A stretch of 64,000 nucleotides of DNA from Mycolicibacterium austroafricanum. Its GTDB lineage: Bacteria > Actinomycetota > Actinomycetes > Mycobacteriales > Mycobacteriaceae. Numbering within the stretch: the stretch's first letter is position 1; each line of letters starts with the position of its first letter. Positions 34,801-44,477 of the stretch are shown in pieces. The DNA is taken from the NCBI RefSeq assembly GCF_902705885.1, contig NZ_CACSIP010000010.1, positions 1 to 64,000 of the forward strand. The letters run 5' to 3'. Below the pieces are notes generated by a model. It made no database searches, was not told where the DNA came from, and saw only the letters and a list, made by a program, of their open reading frames with translations. The translations under genes and the position numbers were made by a program.

Positions 34801-34850
34801 TACATGTAACAGCTACTTACATGTGGATAGTAAGTGACATTTACATGTGA
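34801..34850. promoter_or_regulatory. Array of three TTACATGT-type sites before the IclR pair
   Basis: TACATGTAA (34801-34809, reverse orientation), TTACATGTGG (34817-34826) and TTACATGTGA (34841-34850, 24 bp later). An ACTTAC/GTAAGT inverted repeat overlaps the middle. It lies 21-70 bp upstream of the HTH-only IclR ATG and probably mediates IclR autoregulation. Confidence 0.6.
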
Positions 34851-34896
34851 TGCAAGACACCTGGCGGCCCAGGGCTCGGCGACTTGCAGTAGCAAT

Positions 34897-34920
34897 GTTA
34901 AAACCCTTAACATCTGAAGA
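34897..34920 (+). promoter_or_regulatory. Operator GTTAA-N5-TTAAC plus island-like motif site 8
   Basis: GTTAAAACCCTTAAC (34897-34911) is a perfect palindrome with a 5-bp centre, immediately followed by CATCTGAAGA (34911-34920). Both abut the TetR start codon. Confidence 0.5.
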
Positions 34921-35634
34921 GTGGCCAGTCAGGAATCCGTGAGATCGGGTGCGCTCAAGCGGCGCTCATACCACCATGGGAACCTGCGCGACGCCCTGGT
35001 CGAGGTGTCGGTCGAGCTCATCGCACGAGATGGCGTCGCGACGTTCTCGATCGCCGAGGCATGTCGGCGACTCGAGGTCAGTCCCGGCGCCCCCTATCGC
35101 CACTTCACCGATCGCGAGGATTTACTGACTGCGATCGCGATCAGATCCTGCGAGGTTCTCGCTGCGCACATCGCCAGGGTCGTCGACGGTGAAACCGATC
35201 CCACCGAACGTCTCGTCCGCGCGGCACGGGCCTACGTCGAGTTCGCGGCGATGAACCCCGCATTGTTCGAAGTTCTCTACACCAAGGACGTGTTCGTTGG
35301 TGGCAACGCCAAGCTGACCGAACCGGTCCGTCCCCTCGTCGAAGCATTTCTCATTCCTGCATCCGAGATCCCCGGCGTAACCGGCACACATGCCAGCAAC
35401 CTCGCGGTCGCCGCCGCCGCCGTAGCGCATGGCTACGCAGCGTTCCTGCCAGGTGGCACATTCAGCGACTCCCCCGATGCACTCGCCATCGCCGCAGACG
35501 ACGCGGCTTGTGCTACCCGTGCACTGGTCATGGGTCGGGCCGCCCTCACTGGCAGACCCGGCGAATCCACGGTCGCGCTCGCAGGTCTGCCGGTACAGAC
35601 GTGGATCGACATCGTCTCAGAAACCGAAAGGTGA
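34921..35634 (+). CDS. TetR-family transcriptional regulator
   Basis: 237 residues from GTG 34921; GTG 34942 is an alternative that would leave room after the operator. HTH: RRSYHHGNLRDALVEVSVELIARDGVATFSIAEACRRLEVSPGAPYRHF, a subgroup often with a C-terminal WHG domain (here AARAYVEFAAMNPALFEVLY). It diverges from the IclR pair and shares an ATG/GTG-proximal palindrome, so is likely autoregulated. It is followed by an SDR gene starting 11 bp after its stop, so the two form an operon. Confidence 0.92.
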   Translation: MASQESVRSGALKRRSYHHGNLRDALVEVSVELIARDGVATFSIAEACRRLEVSPGAPYRHFTDREDLLTAIAIRSCEVLAAHIARVVDGETDPTERLVRAARAYVEFAAMNPALFEVLYTKDVFVGGNAKLTEPVRPLVEAFLIPASEIPGVTGTHASNLAVAAAAVAHGYAAFLPGGTFSDSPDALAIAADDAACATRALVMGRAALTGRPGESTVALAGLPVQTWIDIVSETER

Positions 35635-35645
35635 GCATCCACACG

Positions 35646-36446
35646 ATGACGTCCGACACCTTGGATGCCGAGCCGGCTGTAGGACTGGCACCCGATCAGA
35701 TTTTCGACCTCAGCGGGCGTACCGCGCTGGTGACAGGCGCGTCCAGCGGTCTGGGCGTCCAGTTCGCCCTCACTCTGCAGGCAGCAGGCGCAAAAGTAGT
35801 CGTCGCTGCGCGCCGCATGGATCGGCTCGAGTCCCTGTGTGCCACTCATCCCGAATTGGTCGCCATGCCCTGCGATATCGCCGATCTCGATTCAGCAGAA
35901 GCCGTACACCGGGCGATCGAGGAGCGGGTCGGCCCGATCGACATCCTGGTGAACAACGCCGGTACCAGTATCCCCGCAAGGGCCGAGGACGAGGACCTGT
36001 CCGACTTCCGATACGTCATGGACGTCAACCTCGTCGGCGCGTTCCGGCTGACGCAGCTCGTAGGACGACGGATGATCGAGCGCGGCGGCGGCAACATCAT
36101 CAATGTGGCCTCCATCCTCGGACTCGTTGCCGCAGCACCGAACCGGCAGGCCGCATATTGCGCCTCCAAGGGCGGGCTGATCAACCTGACCCGGGAACTG
36201 GCGGTCCAATGGGCCCGGCACGGGATCCGTGTCAACGCGTTGGCGCCCGGCTTCTTCCCCAGTGAAGCGACCGCCGAACTGCTGGATGACGACGCCGGTA
36301 GCTCCTACATTCGCCGCAACACACCGATGGCACGGGCCGGACGCGACGGCGAACTCTCCGGAGCACTGCTCCTGCTCGCTAGCGATGCCGGGTCCTTCAT
36401 CACCGGTCAGGTCTTGGCTGTCGATGGCGGTTGGACTGCGCGCTAG
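35646..36446 (+). CDS. Short-chain dehydrogenase/reductase (SDR)
   Basis: 266 residues from ATG 35646; GTG 35631 overlaps the TetR stop but leaves no space for a ribosome site. Rossmann motif ALVTGASSGLG, NNAG segment (VNNAGTSIPA), catalytic Y-x3-K in AAYCASKGG, and C-terminal SFITGQVLAVDGGW. Classical NAD(P)-dependent alcohol/ketone oxidoreductase, substrate unknown. Co-transcribed with the TetR regulator. A small CCGGT/ACCGG hairpin at 36459-36480 may terminate the unit. Confidence 0.92.
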   Translation: MTSDTLDAEPAVGLAPDQIFDLSGRTALVTGASSGLGVQFALTLQAAGAKVVVAARRMDRLESLCATHPELVAMPCDIADLDSAEAVHRAIEERVGPIDILVNNAGTSIPARAEDEDLSDFRYVMDVNLVGAFRLTQLVGRRMIERGGGNIINVASILGLVAAAPNRQAAYCASKGGLINLTRELAVQWARHGIRVNALAPGFFPSEATAELLDDDAGSSYIRRNTPMARAGRDGELSGALLLLASDAGSFITGQVLAVDGGWTAR

Positions 36447-36540
36447 TAGTGCTTCGGACCGGTTTCGTTTCAGTCACCGGACAGTGTGCAGCTGAACACA
36501 ATTCGCCATTGACACCGAAACTTTCTGCGACAACGCAACT

Positions 36541-36552
36541 CGCCATATGAAG
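36541..36552 (+). promoter_or_regulatory. Island motif site 9 (isochorismatase-fold gene)
   Basis: CGCCATATGAAG, one base off the CCATCTGAAG form and identical at that base to the mce-operon site. It lies 84 bp before ATG 36636 and reads in its direction. Confidence 0.4.
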
Positions 36553-36635
36553 TATGGCCACTTGAACGCGGGAGCAATACCCGGTGAAATGAGAGCAGCG
36601 GCGAAATCACAATACCGATGCACTAGGAGAGTCAC

Positions 36636-37391
36636 ATGCACAATAGTCCCGTGTGGCGGAACTGGCCGCGACGGATGCATTTCCCACAATGGCCGCTCGC
36701 GCAGAACCGGCTGGCATGGATCCGCGGGCATCAACGAGTGCCCAAGGAGTTCCGGGTCGGATCTGCTGAGGCGAATGGCGCGATCGAACCGAAGCAATGC
36801 GCGCTCGTGGCCATTGATCTCGAGCCAGAAGTTACAGGCACCCTTGATCATTCAGATTCACTGATCTTCAGTGTGAACTCCGCGATCGGGACGTTCCGCC
36901 GCCATGGCGGCCATATCTGCTTCGTCCGAACAGCATTCGACGATCTGGATTATCGCTTCGTACCGTCGACAAGCCGGGAATTCTCCGAGGTAGCTCGTGA
37001 ACGCCGTTTTCAGAACGGCGCTCTGGCGACGGGACTGCACCCGGGTCTGGCAACCGATCCCGAGGACACCGTCGTGCGGAAGACCCGCCTGAGCGCGTTC
37101 TCCACGACGGACCTCGATGAGCGATTGACGAACCTCGGCATCACCACGCTCATTCTGGCCGGTGCCCACACCAGCGGTGCCATCCTCTCGACCGTTCGCG
37201 AGGCCGCTGACCGCGACTACCGGGTGCTGGTGCTGTCCGATGGCGTCCTCGACCATGACCGGGACCTACACCACCTCATCCTCGACCGTATCCTGCCGAG
37301 TCAAGCCGAGATCGTCACCGCCAGCGATCTGCACTCCCGCCTCGCGAGCAGTCCCCTCTACAACGGGACCGGCTCACGTTCCGGCAACTGA
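36636..37391 (+). CDS. Isochorismatase-fold protein lacking the usual catalytic cysteine
   Basis: 251 residues from ATG 36636 (AGGAG upstream). Catalytic aspartate position D61 (ALVAIDLEPEVTG) and lysine K149 (VRKTRLSAF) are present. The nucleophile position, normally Cys in a TxxCVxxT motif, reads TSGAILST with Ala at about 182. The protein therefore may not be a standard cysteine hydrolase (isochorismatase, nicotinamidase or carbamoylase). Next to two small genes, island motif upstream. Confidence 0.75.
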   Translation: MHNSPVWRNWPRRMHFPQWPLAQNRLAWIRGHQRVPKEFRVGSAEANGAIEPKQCALVAIDLEPEVTGTLDHSDSLIFSVNSAIGTFRRHGGHICFVRTAFDDLDYRFVPSTSREFSEVARERRFQNGALATGLHPGLATDPEDTVVRKTRLSAFSTTDLDERLTNLGITTLILAGAHTSGAILSTVREAADRDYRVLVLSDGVLDHDRDLHHLILDRILPSQAEIVTASDLHSRLASSPLYNGTGSRSGN

Positions 37392-37416
37392 CCACGACAA
37401 ATCAGCGGGACTGACC

Positions 37417-37659
37417 ATGGATTCATTCGATCGACAGATCGTTCAGTACGTCCGGTCGTGGGCTCCGTTCGGTGGTCCACCGCAGGACGAGATACTTCCC
37501 CTATTCGGGTTGACCTTCCCCCAGTTCGACCAACGCTTCAGGGACATCATCGCATCACTGCAGGCGCGGGCGTCTGTTCTGGCTGATGAGGACCGGGAGC
37601 TGCTGGTCACGGTGCAGCGTATGCTCGCCGCACGGAAACCGTTGTGCACCAGCCGGTGA
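37417..37659 (+). CDS. Small DUF3263-like protein (possible helix-turn-helix)
   Basis: 80 residues from ATG 37417. The core DRQIVQYVRSWAPFGGPPQDEILPLFGLTFPQFDQRFRDII has the spacing of DUF3263, a mycobacterial family of small sigma-like HTH proteins. Function unknown. It starts 25 bp after the isochorismatase-fold gene and overlaps the next small gene by 16 bp, so the three are probably one transcript. Long upstream frames here are shadows of the isochorismatase-fold gene. Confidence 0.65.
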   Translation: MDSFDRQIVQYVRSWAPFGGPPQDEILPLFGLTFPQFDQRFRDIIASLQARASVLADEDRELLVTVQRMLAARKPLCTSR

Positions 37660-37931
37660 GGCCGGGCAGCGATGACGGCGAATGCCCTCTACCAGAGGTT
37701 GACGTGCGCATGGCCCCGCCGTCGGCGGCGGACCCGGAGTCCGCTGCCACCAATGCCCCGTGGCGCTTCAGCGGACATGTCGAAATCCACGCAAGCAACG
37801 GCGCGACAATACATCTCAAAACCGGGGATATCGTGCTGGCACGCGACACCGCCGGCGTCGACCGTCTCGCGGCGGTGGCCGAAGGAAACATTCCACTCGT
37901 TTTTCTCACCCACCCCGAGAAACCGGTCTGA
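37644..37931 (+). CDS. Hypothetical small protein
   Basis: 95 residues from GTG 37644, overlapping the DUF3263-like gene by 16 bp. No family recognised. The last 50 residues (FSGHVEIHASNGATIHLKTG, DIVLARDTAGVDRLAAVAEG) look like a small beta-rich domain, while the first 40 are Pro/Ala/Asp-rich. The next gene is on the opposite strand and 100 bp away. Confidence 0.5.
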   Translation: MHQPVRPGSDDGECPLPEVDVRMAPPSAADPESAATNAPWRFSGHVEIHASNGATIHLKTGDIVLARDTAGVDRLAAVAEGNIPLVFLTHPEKPV

Positions 37932-38033
37932 CCGCGTCCCTGCAGGAACACGGCTGCCTTCGTACTGTGGAAGAAGAGGTTGAAGAACTTGGCGTAACCG
38001 TCTGCAGCAAGGGCGAAACCGAGCCGTCGGTCC

Positions 38034-38798
38034 TCAGCGGGGAGCCATGCGGATGGCGCCGTCGAGGCGGATCACCTCGCCGTTGAGCATCGGATTCTCA
38101 ACGATATGGGTTACCAGAGCCCCGAATTCGTCGGGGTCACCCAGCCTGGCGGGATGCGGGACCTGCGCTCCGAGTGACTGCTGCGCTTCCTCGGGAAGCG
38201 AACCCAACAGCGGGGTTCTGAACAACCCCGGCGCGATGGTCACGACGCGGATCAGTTCTCGTGACAGGTCTCGCGCGATCGGCAGAGTCATACCGACGAT
38301 GCCGCTCTTGGACGCCGCGTAGGCGGCCTGGCCGACTTGGCCGTCGAACGCGGCCGCCGAGGCCGTGTTGATGATGACGCCGCGCTCCGGTGAATTGCCA
38401 CCGTCGAGGGGCGTAGTGCGCGCGATCCGCTCAGCCGCCAGCCGCAGCACATTGAAGGTGCCGATCAGGTTGATCTCGACCACCTTGCGAAAGCCGTCCA
38501 GCGGGAACGGCCCGTTCTTGCTCAGCGTCTTGATGGCATTGCCGATACCAGCACAGTTGACGTTGATGCGCACCGGACCAAGCGACTCCGCGAGGTCGAG
38601 CGCGTCGCACACACCGCGCTCGTCGGTCACGTTGGCGGCGACGAAGCGGGCGCGTTCGCCCAATCCGGTGACCACCGCATCACCCTTGAGGTCGATCACC
38701 ACCACATGAGCGCCAGCTGCGAGTAGTCGCTTTGTGGTAGCCAGTCCGAGCCCGGATGCGCCCCCGGTGACGACTGCTACCGCGTCTTTGATCTCCAC
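38034..38798 (-). CDS. Short-chain dehydrogenase, 3-hydroxyacyl-CoA dehydrogenase (HSD10)-like
   Basis: 254 residues from GTG 38798, which has AAAGGAG 8 nt upstream; the frame to 38972 is a shadow. Motifs: [38 protein letters not shown] (Y-x3-K), and a long insert before RIARTTP as in type II HADH (HSD17B10) enzymes. Probable oxidation of 3-hydroxyacyl-CoA. It follows mcr in the fadA-fadB-mcr-SDR operon. Confidence 0.9.
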   Translation of the reverse strand: MEIKDAVAVVTGGASGLGLATTKRLLAAGAHVVVIDLKGDAVVTGLGERARFVAANVTDERGVCDALDLAESLGPVRINVNCAGIGNAIKTLSKNGPFPLDGFRKVVEINLIGTFNVLRLAAERIARTTPLDGGNSPERGVIINTASAAAFDGQVGQAAYAASKSGIVGMTLPIARDLSRELIRVVTIAPGLFRTPLLGSLPEEAQQSLGAQVPHPARLGDPDEFGALVTHIVENPMLNGEVIRLDGAIRMAPR

Positions 38799-38847
38799 GT
38801 GCCGTACTCCTTTCCAGGTGGCCGCCCCGGCCGACCTGATGACGGGT

Positions 38848-39939
38848 CTATGTCCAGTCGTGCAGGACGGAGTCGGTGTCTGCGCCGCGTCGACGTGGCG
38901 GCCGCGGTGGGCCGGTCGCACTGCGGGAGAACCGGGGTGCGGGCGCGGGCTGCAGCTGACCCTCGTCGTCATAGAAGGTGTTGCGCTCCACGATGTGCGG
39001 TTCGGTGAGAACCTCTCCGAAGGACAGCACCGGGGTCACACAGGCATCAGCAGCGGCGAACACACCGGCCCAATGGTCACGATCTCGGGTGGCGAACCTC
39101 TCCGTGAATCGCGCGCGCAACTCCGGCCAGCGCTCGATATCGTTCTGGCCCGGCAGATCCGCGTCGGCCAGATCCAGACCCTGCAACAGCACCCCGTAGA
39201 ACTTCGGCTCGATCGCCCCCACCGCAACATATCGGCCATCGGCACACACATAGGTGTCGTAGTAGGGGGCGCCGGTGTCCAGCAGGTTGGTGCCGCGTTC
39301 ATCCGACCACAGGCCGTTGGCCCGGAAACTCCACATCGCCTGGATCAGCACGCTGGATCCGTCCACCATGGCGGCGTCGACCACCTGTCCCTTACCCGAG
39401 GTGTGACGTTCGTAGAGCGCGGCCAGGATTCCTACGAGCAGGAACATCGACCCACCGCCGAAATCCCCGGCCAGGTTGAGCGGCGGCACCGGTCGCTCAC
39501 CACGTCGGCCGATCGCGTGTAGAACACCGTTGAGCGAGATGTAATTGATGTCGTGTCCGGCCTGCGTTGCACGGGGACCGTCCTGCCCCCACCCGGTCAT
39601 CCGGGCGTAGATCAGCGTCTCGTTGACCTTCGCGCAGTCCCCGGGTCCCAGGCCGAGACGTTCGGTGACGCCGGGGCGGAATCCTTCGATGAGAACGTCG
39701 GCGTGGGCGATCAAGTCGAGCACGAACTCGCGTCCCTCCTCGGATTTCAGATCAGCGACCACCGACCGCCGGTTCCGCAGCGTGGCATCGCGCTTGTTGA
39801 CCGGGATACCGACGCTGTCCCCGGGCCGTTCGATGCGCGCTACATCCGCGCCCAAATCACCGAGCACCATCCCGGCATGCGGTCCGGGACCGATCCCGGC
39901 AAGTTCCACGACACGCAAGCCCTGCAAGGGTCCCGCCAT
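38848..39939 (-). CDS. mcr: Alpha-methylacyl-CoA racemase (class III CoA-transferase fold)
   Basis: 363 residues from ATG 39939 (AGGAG 5 nt upstream). The sequence is very close in pattern to mycobacterial Mcr: [33 protein letters not shown], catalytic H129 in [11 protein letters not shown] and D159 in GDFGGGSMF, and ERNTFYD near the end. It interconverts 2R and 2S alpha-methyl-branched acyl-CoAs so that beta-oxidation of methyl-branched chains such as sterol or isoprenoid side chains can proceed. It starts 24 bp after the fadB stop. Confidence 0.95.
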   Translation of the reverse strand: MAGPLQGLRVVELAGIGPGPHAGMVLGDLGADVARIERPGDSVGIPVNKRDATLRNRRSVVADLKSEEGREFVLDLIAHADVLIEGFRPGVTERLGLGPGDCAKVNETLIYARMTGWGQDGPRATQAGHDINYISLNGVLHAIGRRGERPVPPLNLAGDFGGGSMFLLVGILAALYERHTSGKGQVVDAAMVDGSSVLIQAMWSFRANGLWSDERGTNLLDTGAPYYDTYVCADGRYVAVGAIEPKFYGVLLQGLDLADADLPGQNDIERWPELRARFTERFATRDRDHWAGVFAAADACVTPVLSFGEVLTEPHIVERNTFYDDEGQLQPAPAPRFSRSATGPPRPPRRRGADTDSVLHDWT

Positions 39940-39962
39940 GTGCACTCCTCGCGTGATGTCGG

Positions 39963-42113
39963 TCACGCGCCAGTGAGCAGCAAATCACCGGAGCACAGCG
40001 ATTCCGGCGGTGTGAAGCGCGGCCCGTACTTGTCCTGTAACTCGGTCGCGCGCGCGACGAACGCGGTGCGGCCGCCTGGGTAGCCGGCGATGAACTGTGC
40101 CGCGCCACCCGTCCACACCGGGAAACCGATGCCCAGCATGGACCCGACATTGGCGTCGGCGGTGGATCGCAACAGGCCGCTGTCCAAGCAGCGCGCGGTG
40201 TCCAGTGCCTCGGCAAACAGCAACCGGTCGATGAGTTCCTGCAGATCATCTGCCGGCTGTCCGGGCCCGAAGTGTGCCTCCAGGCCCTTCCACAGCCCCA
40301 CTCTCCGCGCATCGTCGTATTCGTAGAACCCGGCGCCGGCAGCCCGGCCGGTGCGCTGCGCGTCGATCAACGTCGCCAGCACCGCATCGCCTGGGTGATC
40401 GGCGAACGAGGTGCCGCTGACCTGGGCCTCCGCCCGGAACTGGCTGAAAATCTTGTGGGGCAACGTCACTGTGAGCTCATCGATCAGCGCGAGGGTGCCC
40501 ACCGGGTATCCCGCCTGCAGCGATGCCTGCTCTATCGATGCCGGCGCAATGCCCTCGCCGAGCATGGCTGCTGCCTCCAGCAATCGGGACAGGATGACTC
40601 GGCTGGTGAAGAACCCCCGACCGTCGCCGACGACGATCGGGGTCTTACCCAGCTGCACAGCGATGTCGAATGCCTTGGCCAGCGTCTGCTCACTGGTCTG
40701 CTCACCGACAATGATCTCGACAAGATCCATGCGCTCGACCGGTGAAAAGAAGTGCATACCGATGAAATCGGTTGGCCTGCCGACGGCCCGGGCTAGACCG
40801 GTGATCGGCAGTGTCGAGGTGTTCGACGCCAACACCGCATTCGGTGCCAGCGCGTCGAGGATCTCGCCGAAGACCTCGGCCTTCAGGTCCGGGTCTTCGA
40901 AGACGGCCTCGATCACCAGATCACAGCCAGCCAGGTCGGCGACTTCGGCGGTCGGCGTGATGCGGTCGAGGATCTCGTCGACCTCCGCCTGGGTGCGCCT
41001 ACCTTTGTCAGACTCCTTGCGGAGTGCCCTCTCCGCGTGGGCCTTTCCCTTTTCGGCGCGTGCCAGATCGACATCCTTCAGCGCCACCCGCAAACCCGAG
41101 AGCGCGCTCGACAAAGCGATACCGGCTCCCATCATCCCCGCACCCAGGACCGCCACCGATTCGGCCCGGTGTTGCGGAAAACCGTCGGGACGGCTGGCGC
41201 CCTGAAGCACGGTCTGCCGGTCGAAGAAGGTCCCCTGGATGATGTTGGTGGCGATCTGCCCGGTGGCCAGCTCGACGAAGTACCGCGTCTCCACAGCCAG
41301 TGCGGTGTCGATGTCGACCTGGGTGCTCTCGACTGCCGCCGACAGAATGGCTGCCGGCGCCGGCATCGGCGCGCCCTTGTGGTGGGCGCGCAGCGCGGCC
41401 GCCCGCGAGGGCAGGGCGGCCTGGACGGCCGGGTCATCCGCGCGGCCGCCGGGGATGGCATCGGCATCGTCCCAGGTTTGACGTGCCTGCGGGTTGGCGG
41501 CAATCCAGACGCGCGCCTTGGCGTGCAGTTCTTCTGCACTGGAGGCCAGTTCGTCGATGAGTCCGAGCGCGACGGCGTCTGTCGGACGGTAGGTGCTACC
41601 CGATAGGAGCACCTTCGTCAGTGCGGTGTCGAGGCCGAGCATCCGGACGGTACGCACGATGCCGCCGGCACCGGGCAGCAGTCCGAGTGTGACCTCGGGC
41701 AACCCGATCCGGATCCGGGGATTGTCCAGTGCGATCCGATGATGACAGGCCAACGCCAGCTCCAGACCTCCCCCGAGAGCGGTGCCGTTGATGGCGGCGA
41801 CGACCGGCACGCCGAGACTTTCGAGTGAGCGCAGCTGGCTCTTGATGGTCGTGGTGAGGGCGCTGAACTCGGCACTGTCGGCCGGGGTCGCTGCTAGCAG
41901 GTCGTGGAGATCACCACCGGCGAAGAACGTCTTCTTCCCCGAACTGATGACCACCCCGGACAGCGTGTCGCCCATCGCCGCGAGTCGGTCGAGCGCCTCG
42001 CCGAACGAACTGACGTATGCGAGATTCATGGTGTTGACGGACTGTGCGGGATCGTTGAACGTCAAGGTGACGATGCCAGAGTCCTCGGCCCATTCAATAG
42101 TGTTGCCGGTCAC
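39963..42113 (-). CDS. fadB: Bifunctional enoyl-CoA hydratase / 3-hydroxyacyl-CoA dehydrogenase
   Basis: 716 residues. N-terminal crotonase domain ([32 protein letters not shown]) followed by the NAD-binding HAD domain ([45 protein letters not shown]) and C-terminal HAD helices. It carries out two successive beta-oxidation steps and normally complexes with the FadA thiolase whose gene is 11 bp upstream. Typical full-length mycobacterial FadB. Confidence 0.96.
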   Translation of the reverse strand: MTGNTIEWAEDSGIVTLTFNDPAQSVNTMNLAYVSSFGEALDRLAAMGDTLSGVVISSGKKTFFAGGDLHDLLAATPADSAEFSALTTTIKSQLRSLESLGVPVVAAINGTALGGGLELALACHHRIALDNPRIRIGLPEVTLGLLPGAGGIVRTVRMLGLDTALTKVLLSGSTYRPTDAVALGLIDELASSAEELHAKARVWIAANPQARQTWDDADAIPGGRADDPAVQAALPSRAAALRAHHKGAPMPAPAAILSAAVESTQVDIDTALAVETRYFVELATGQIATNIIQGTFFDRQTVLQGASRPDGFPQHRAESVAVLGAGMMGAGIALSSALSGLRVALKDVDLARAEKGKAHAERALRKESDKGRRTQAEVDEILDRITPTAEVADLAGCDLVIEAVFEDPDLKAEVFGEILDALAPNAVLASNTSTLPITGLARAVGRPTDFIGMHFFSPVERMDLVEIIVGEQTSEQTLAKAFDIAVQLGKTPIVVGDGRGFFTSRVILSRLLEAAAMLGEGIAPASIEQASLQAGYPVGTLALIDELTVTLPHKIFSQFRAEAQVSGTSFADHPGDAVLATLIDAQRTGRAAGAGFYEYDDARRVGLWKGLEAHFGPGQPADDLQELIDRLLFAEALDTARCLDSGLLRSTADANVGSMLGIGFPVWTGGAAQFIAGYPGGRTAFVARATELQDKYGPRFTPPESLCSGDLLLTGA

Positions 42114-42124
42114 GAATTTTCCTT

Positions 42125-43336
42125 TCAGACCCGTTCAACGATCGTGGCGATACCCATACCGCCGCCGACGCAGAGTGTGATGAGCCCGCGCCGTTGGTCG
42201 CGGCGTTCCAACTCATCGACGAGCGTCGAGACGAGCATGGCACCCGTCGCACCCAGGGGGTGTCCGAGCGCGATCGCGCCACCGTTGACGTTGACGATTT
42301 CGTGTGGCACACCGAGGTCCTTCATGAAGCGCAACACCACCGAGGCGAACGCTTCGTTGATCTCCACCAGGTCGATATCCGAGATACCCAGCCCGGCAAG
42401 GTGAAGTGCCTTCTGGGTGGCCGGGGTAGGACCAGTCAGCATGATGGTGGGATCTGAACCACTCACGGCGGTAGCCACGATACGTGCGCGGGGCTGCAGT
42501 CCCAGGTCGCGACCGATCCGCTCGCTGCCCACCAGGACAAGTGCGGCACCGTCGACGATTCCGGAGCTGTTTCCCCCCGTGTGGACGTGGTCGATCCTCT
42601 CGATCCAGTGATACTTCTGCAACGCCACCGCATCAAACCCTGCCTGGCCGCCCAGGGTGGCGAATGCCGGCTTGAGCTTGCCCAACATCTCCACGGTGGT
42701 GCCGGGGCGCAGGTGCTCGTCACGCTCCAGGATCGTCAGACCGTTTCGGTCGAGCACCGGCACCACTGACCGTTCGAAAGATCCATTGGCCCAGGCCTTT
42801 GCGGCTCTGGCCTGTGATTCAACAGCGTAGGAGTCGACATCGTGCCGGCTGAAGCCCTCCAGCGTGGCAATGAGGTCCGCACCGATGCCCTGCGGGACGA
42901 ATCCGGTTCTCAGGTTGGTCTCGGGGTCATTCGCCCATGCTCCCCCGTCGGTACCCATCGGAACCCTGGACATGCTCTCCACGCCACCAGCGAGCACCAA
43001 CGATTCCCAACCGGAGGCGATCTTCTGGGCAGCGACGTTCACCGCCTCCAGTCCCGATGCGCAGAATCGGTTGAGTTGCACACCGGCAACCGTGTCGGGA
43101 TACCCGGCGGCGATCGCTGCGATCCTCGCGATATCCGCGCCTTGATCACCCAGCGGTGTGACACATCCCAATACGATGTCGTCGATACGGCTGGGATCGA
43201 GGCCAGGATTGCGTTGCGTCAGTGCCTGCAGCAGTCCCGTGACGAGACTCACGGGCTTGACTCCGTGCAACGCGCCACCGCGATTCTTACCGCGTGGAGT
43301 GCGCAGCGCGTCGTACACAAAAACGTCGTTCGGCAT
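42125..43336 (-). CDS. fadA: Acetyl-CoA C-acyltransferase (3-ketoacyl-CoA thiolase)
   Basis: 403 residues from ATG 43336 (AAAGG upstream). Nucleophile cysteine in [13 protein letters not shown], histidine in [12 protein letters not shown], second cysteine in [11 protein letters not shown]: a full catalytic set. It performs the last step of beta-oxidation with FadB. First gene of fadA-fadB-mcr-SDR. A motif-like sequence occurs at 43473, but there it is oriented away from this gene. Confidence 0.96.
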   Translation of the reverse strand: MPNDVFVYDALRTPRGKNRGGALHGVKPVSLVTGLLQALTQRNPGLDPSRIDDIVLGCVTPLGDQGADIARIAAIAAGYPDTVAGVQLNRFCASGLEAVNVAAQKIASGWESLVLAGGVESMSRVPMGTDGGAWANDPETNLRTGFVPQGIGADLIATLEGFSRHDVDSYAVESQARAAKAWANGSFERSVVPVLDRNGLTILERDEHLRPGTTVEMLGKLKPAFATLGGQAGFDAVALQKYHWIERIDHVHTGGNSSGIVDGAALVLVGSERIGRDLGLQPRARIVATAVSGSDPTIMLTGPTPATQKALHLAGLGISDIDLVEINEAFASVVLRFMKDLGVPHEIVNVNGGAIALGHPLGATGAMLVSTLVDELERRDQRRGLITLCVGGGMGIATIVERV

Positions 43337-43472
43337 GACATTGCCTTTCATTCCAGGGGTGATGGGAACCCACGGACCCCATCCGGGCTGCGCACAGTGC
43401 CGCCCGGTACCTCGATGGGTTCAGGATCGCCAGCCGCCGTCGGGCGTGTCAAGCTGAGGGCATGCCCGAGTC

Positions 43473-43484
43473 GCTATCTGAAAA
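43473..43484 (+). promoter_or_regulatory. Island motif site 10 (upstream of fadA, reversed)
   Basis: GCTATCTGAAAA in the 43337-43535 gap, 137 bp upstream of fadA but in the opposite orientation to the gene. It is the one clear exception to the orientation rule. Confidence 0.4.
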
Positions 43485-43535
43485 CTGACTTACAGCAGAT
43501 GGTTTCAGCTTCGCCCGCGCAGCGAAGGCGACGGA

Positions 43536-44405
43536 TCAATCCAATCCCTGTATCCAACGACGCAATGCGGGACCAACCATCTGGGCAGCATCTTCCTGAA
43601 AGAAGTGCTTTGCCTCGACGGTGATCTCTGACTGGTTGGGCCAGGTTCTGCACAATTCGAGATGGCGGCCCGCAAGCTGCCCCTCGGTCGAGACGATGAG
43701 CAGTTTGGGCACGGATGAGGATGCCATCCATGCGGCATAACGATCGATAACTCTATAGACGTCCACAGGGTCGCCGAAGGTGGGCACTTCCTGTACCCAG
43801 GTCAGTATCGGACGACGGCCTTCCCCGACTTCCAGCCAAGGCCTTCGGTATTCCTGCTCCACGTCCGCGGCCACCGGCAGGAGCGTGCTTTGCCGGAGGA
43901 AGATGTCGAGCAGGAAATCTCCGAACAGGATTGCTTCCTCACCCTCGTCCGATCGGCAGAACTTCACGAGTTCCGTGCGCTCCGCAGGCTCATCGCCGAC
44001 TGTCGGGTGGACAAGGGTTTCTCCGTACGCGATGCCACGTATCGCTGCGGGATGGCTTCGTGCCCAGTCAAACCCGAGCGCTCCACCCCAGTCGTGACCA
44101 ACGAGCACCACCCGCTCGCGGATGTCCAGCACCTCGCAGAACGACTCCAGATACGCTCGGTGAGTCGCGTAGCGATAGTCTCCTGACGCCGGACGCCCGG
44201 AATCGCCCATGCCGATCAGATCGGGTGCGATACAACGCCCTAGGTCTTGGACATGCGGAATGATGTTGCGCCACAGGAATGAACTCATCGGATTGCCATG
44301 CAGGAAGACGATCGGATCTCCCTCACCAACCTCCTGATATGCCATGAAGGAGTCCAGGACATCTACAGTCCGCTTGGCCTGGATCGACGTTGCCTCACTG
44401 TTCAC
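43536..44405 (-). CDS. Haloalkane dehalogenase (alpha/beta hydrolase)
   Basis: 289 residues with the full catalytic pentad of haloalkane dehalogenases of the LinB/DhaA subfamily: nucleophile D105 (VGHDWGG), acid E129 (GIAYGETL), base H267 (AKHFFQED), halide-binding N38 (LHGNP) and W106. It hydrolyses carbon-halogen bonds to alcohols, in the cytoplasm. Its neighbours are mceF (after a 72-bp gap) and fadA. The true substrate need not be a pollutant; function within the island is inferred from position only. Simple alpha/beta hydrolase activity is a less likely alternative, since all five residues match. Confidence 0.92.
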   Translation of the reverse strand: MNSEATSIQAKRTVDVLDSFMAYQEVGEGDPIVFLHGNPMSSFLWRNIIPHVQDLGRCIAPDLIGMGDSGRPASGDYRYATHRAYLESFCEVLDIRERVVLVGHDWGGALGFDWARSHPAAIRGIAYGETLVHPTVGDEPAERTELVKFCRSDEGEEAILFGDFLLDIFLRQSTLLPVAADVEQEYRRPWLEVGEGRRPILTWVQEVPTFGDPVDVYRVIDRYAAWMASSSVPKLLIVSTEGQLAGRHLELCRTWPNQSEITVEAKHFFQEDAAQMVGPALRRWIQGLD

Positions 44406-44477
44406 GCTCGCATCTCCTCTTTCGGTGCCTTCGGTTCAACAACTCTTCGGCAGGTTCTCGCGGCACATCGGCAACCC

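Noticed and set aside
35508..35645. SDR frame starting at 35508
   Set aside because: Entirely inside the TetR gene in another frame; the SDR fold begins after 35646.
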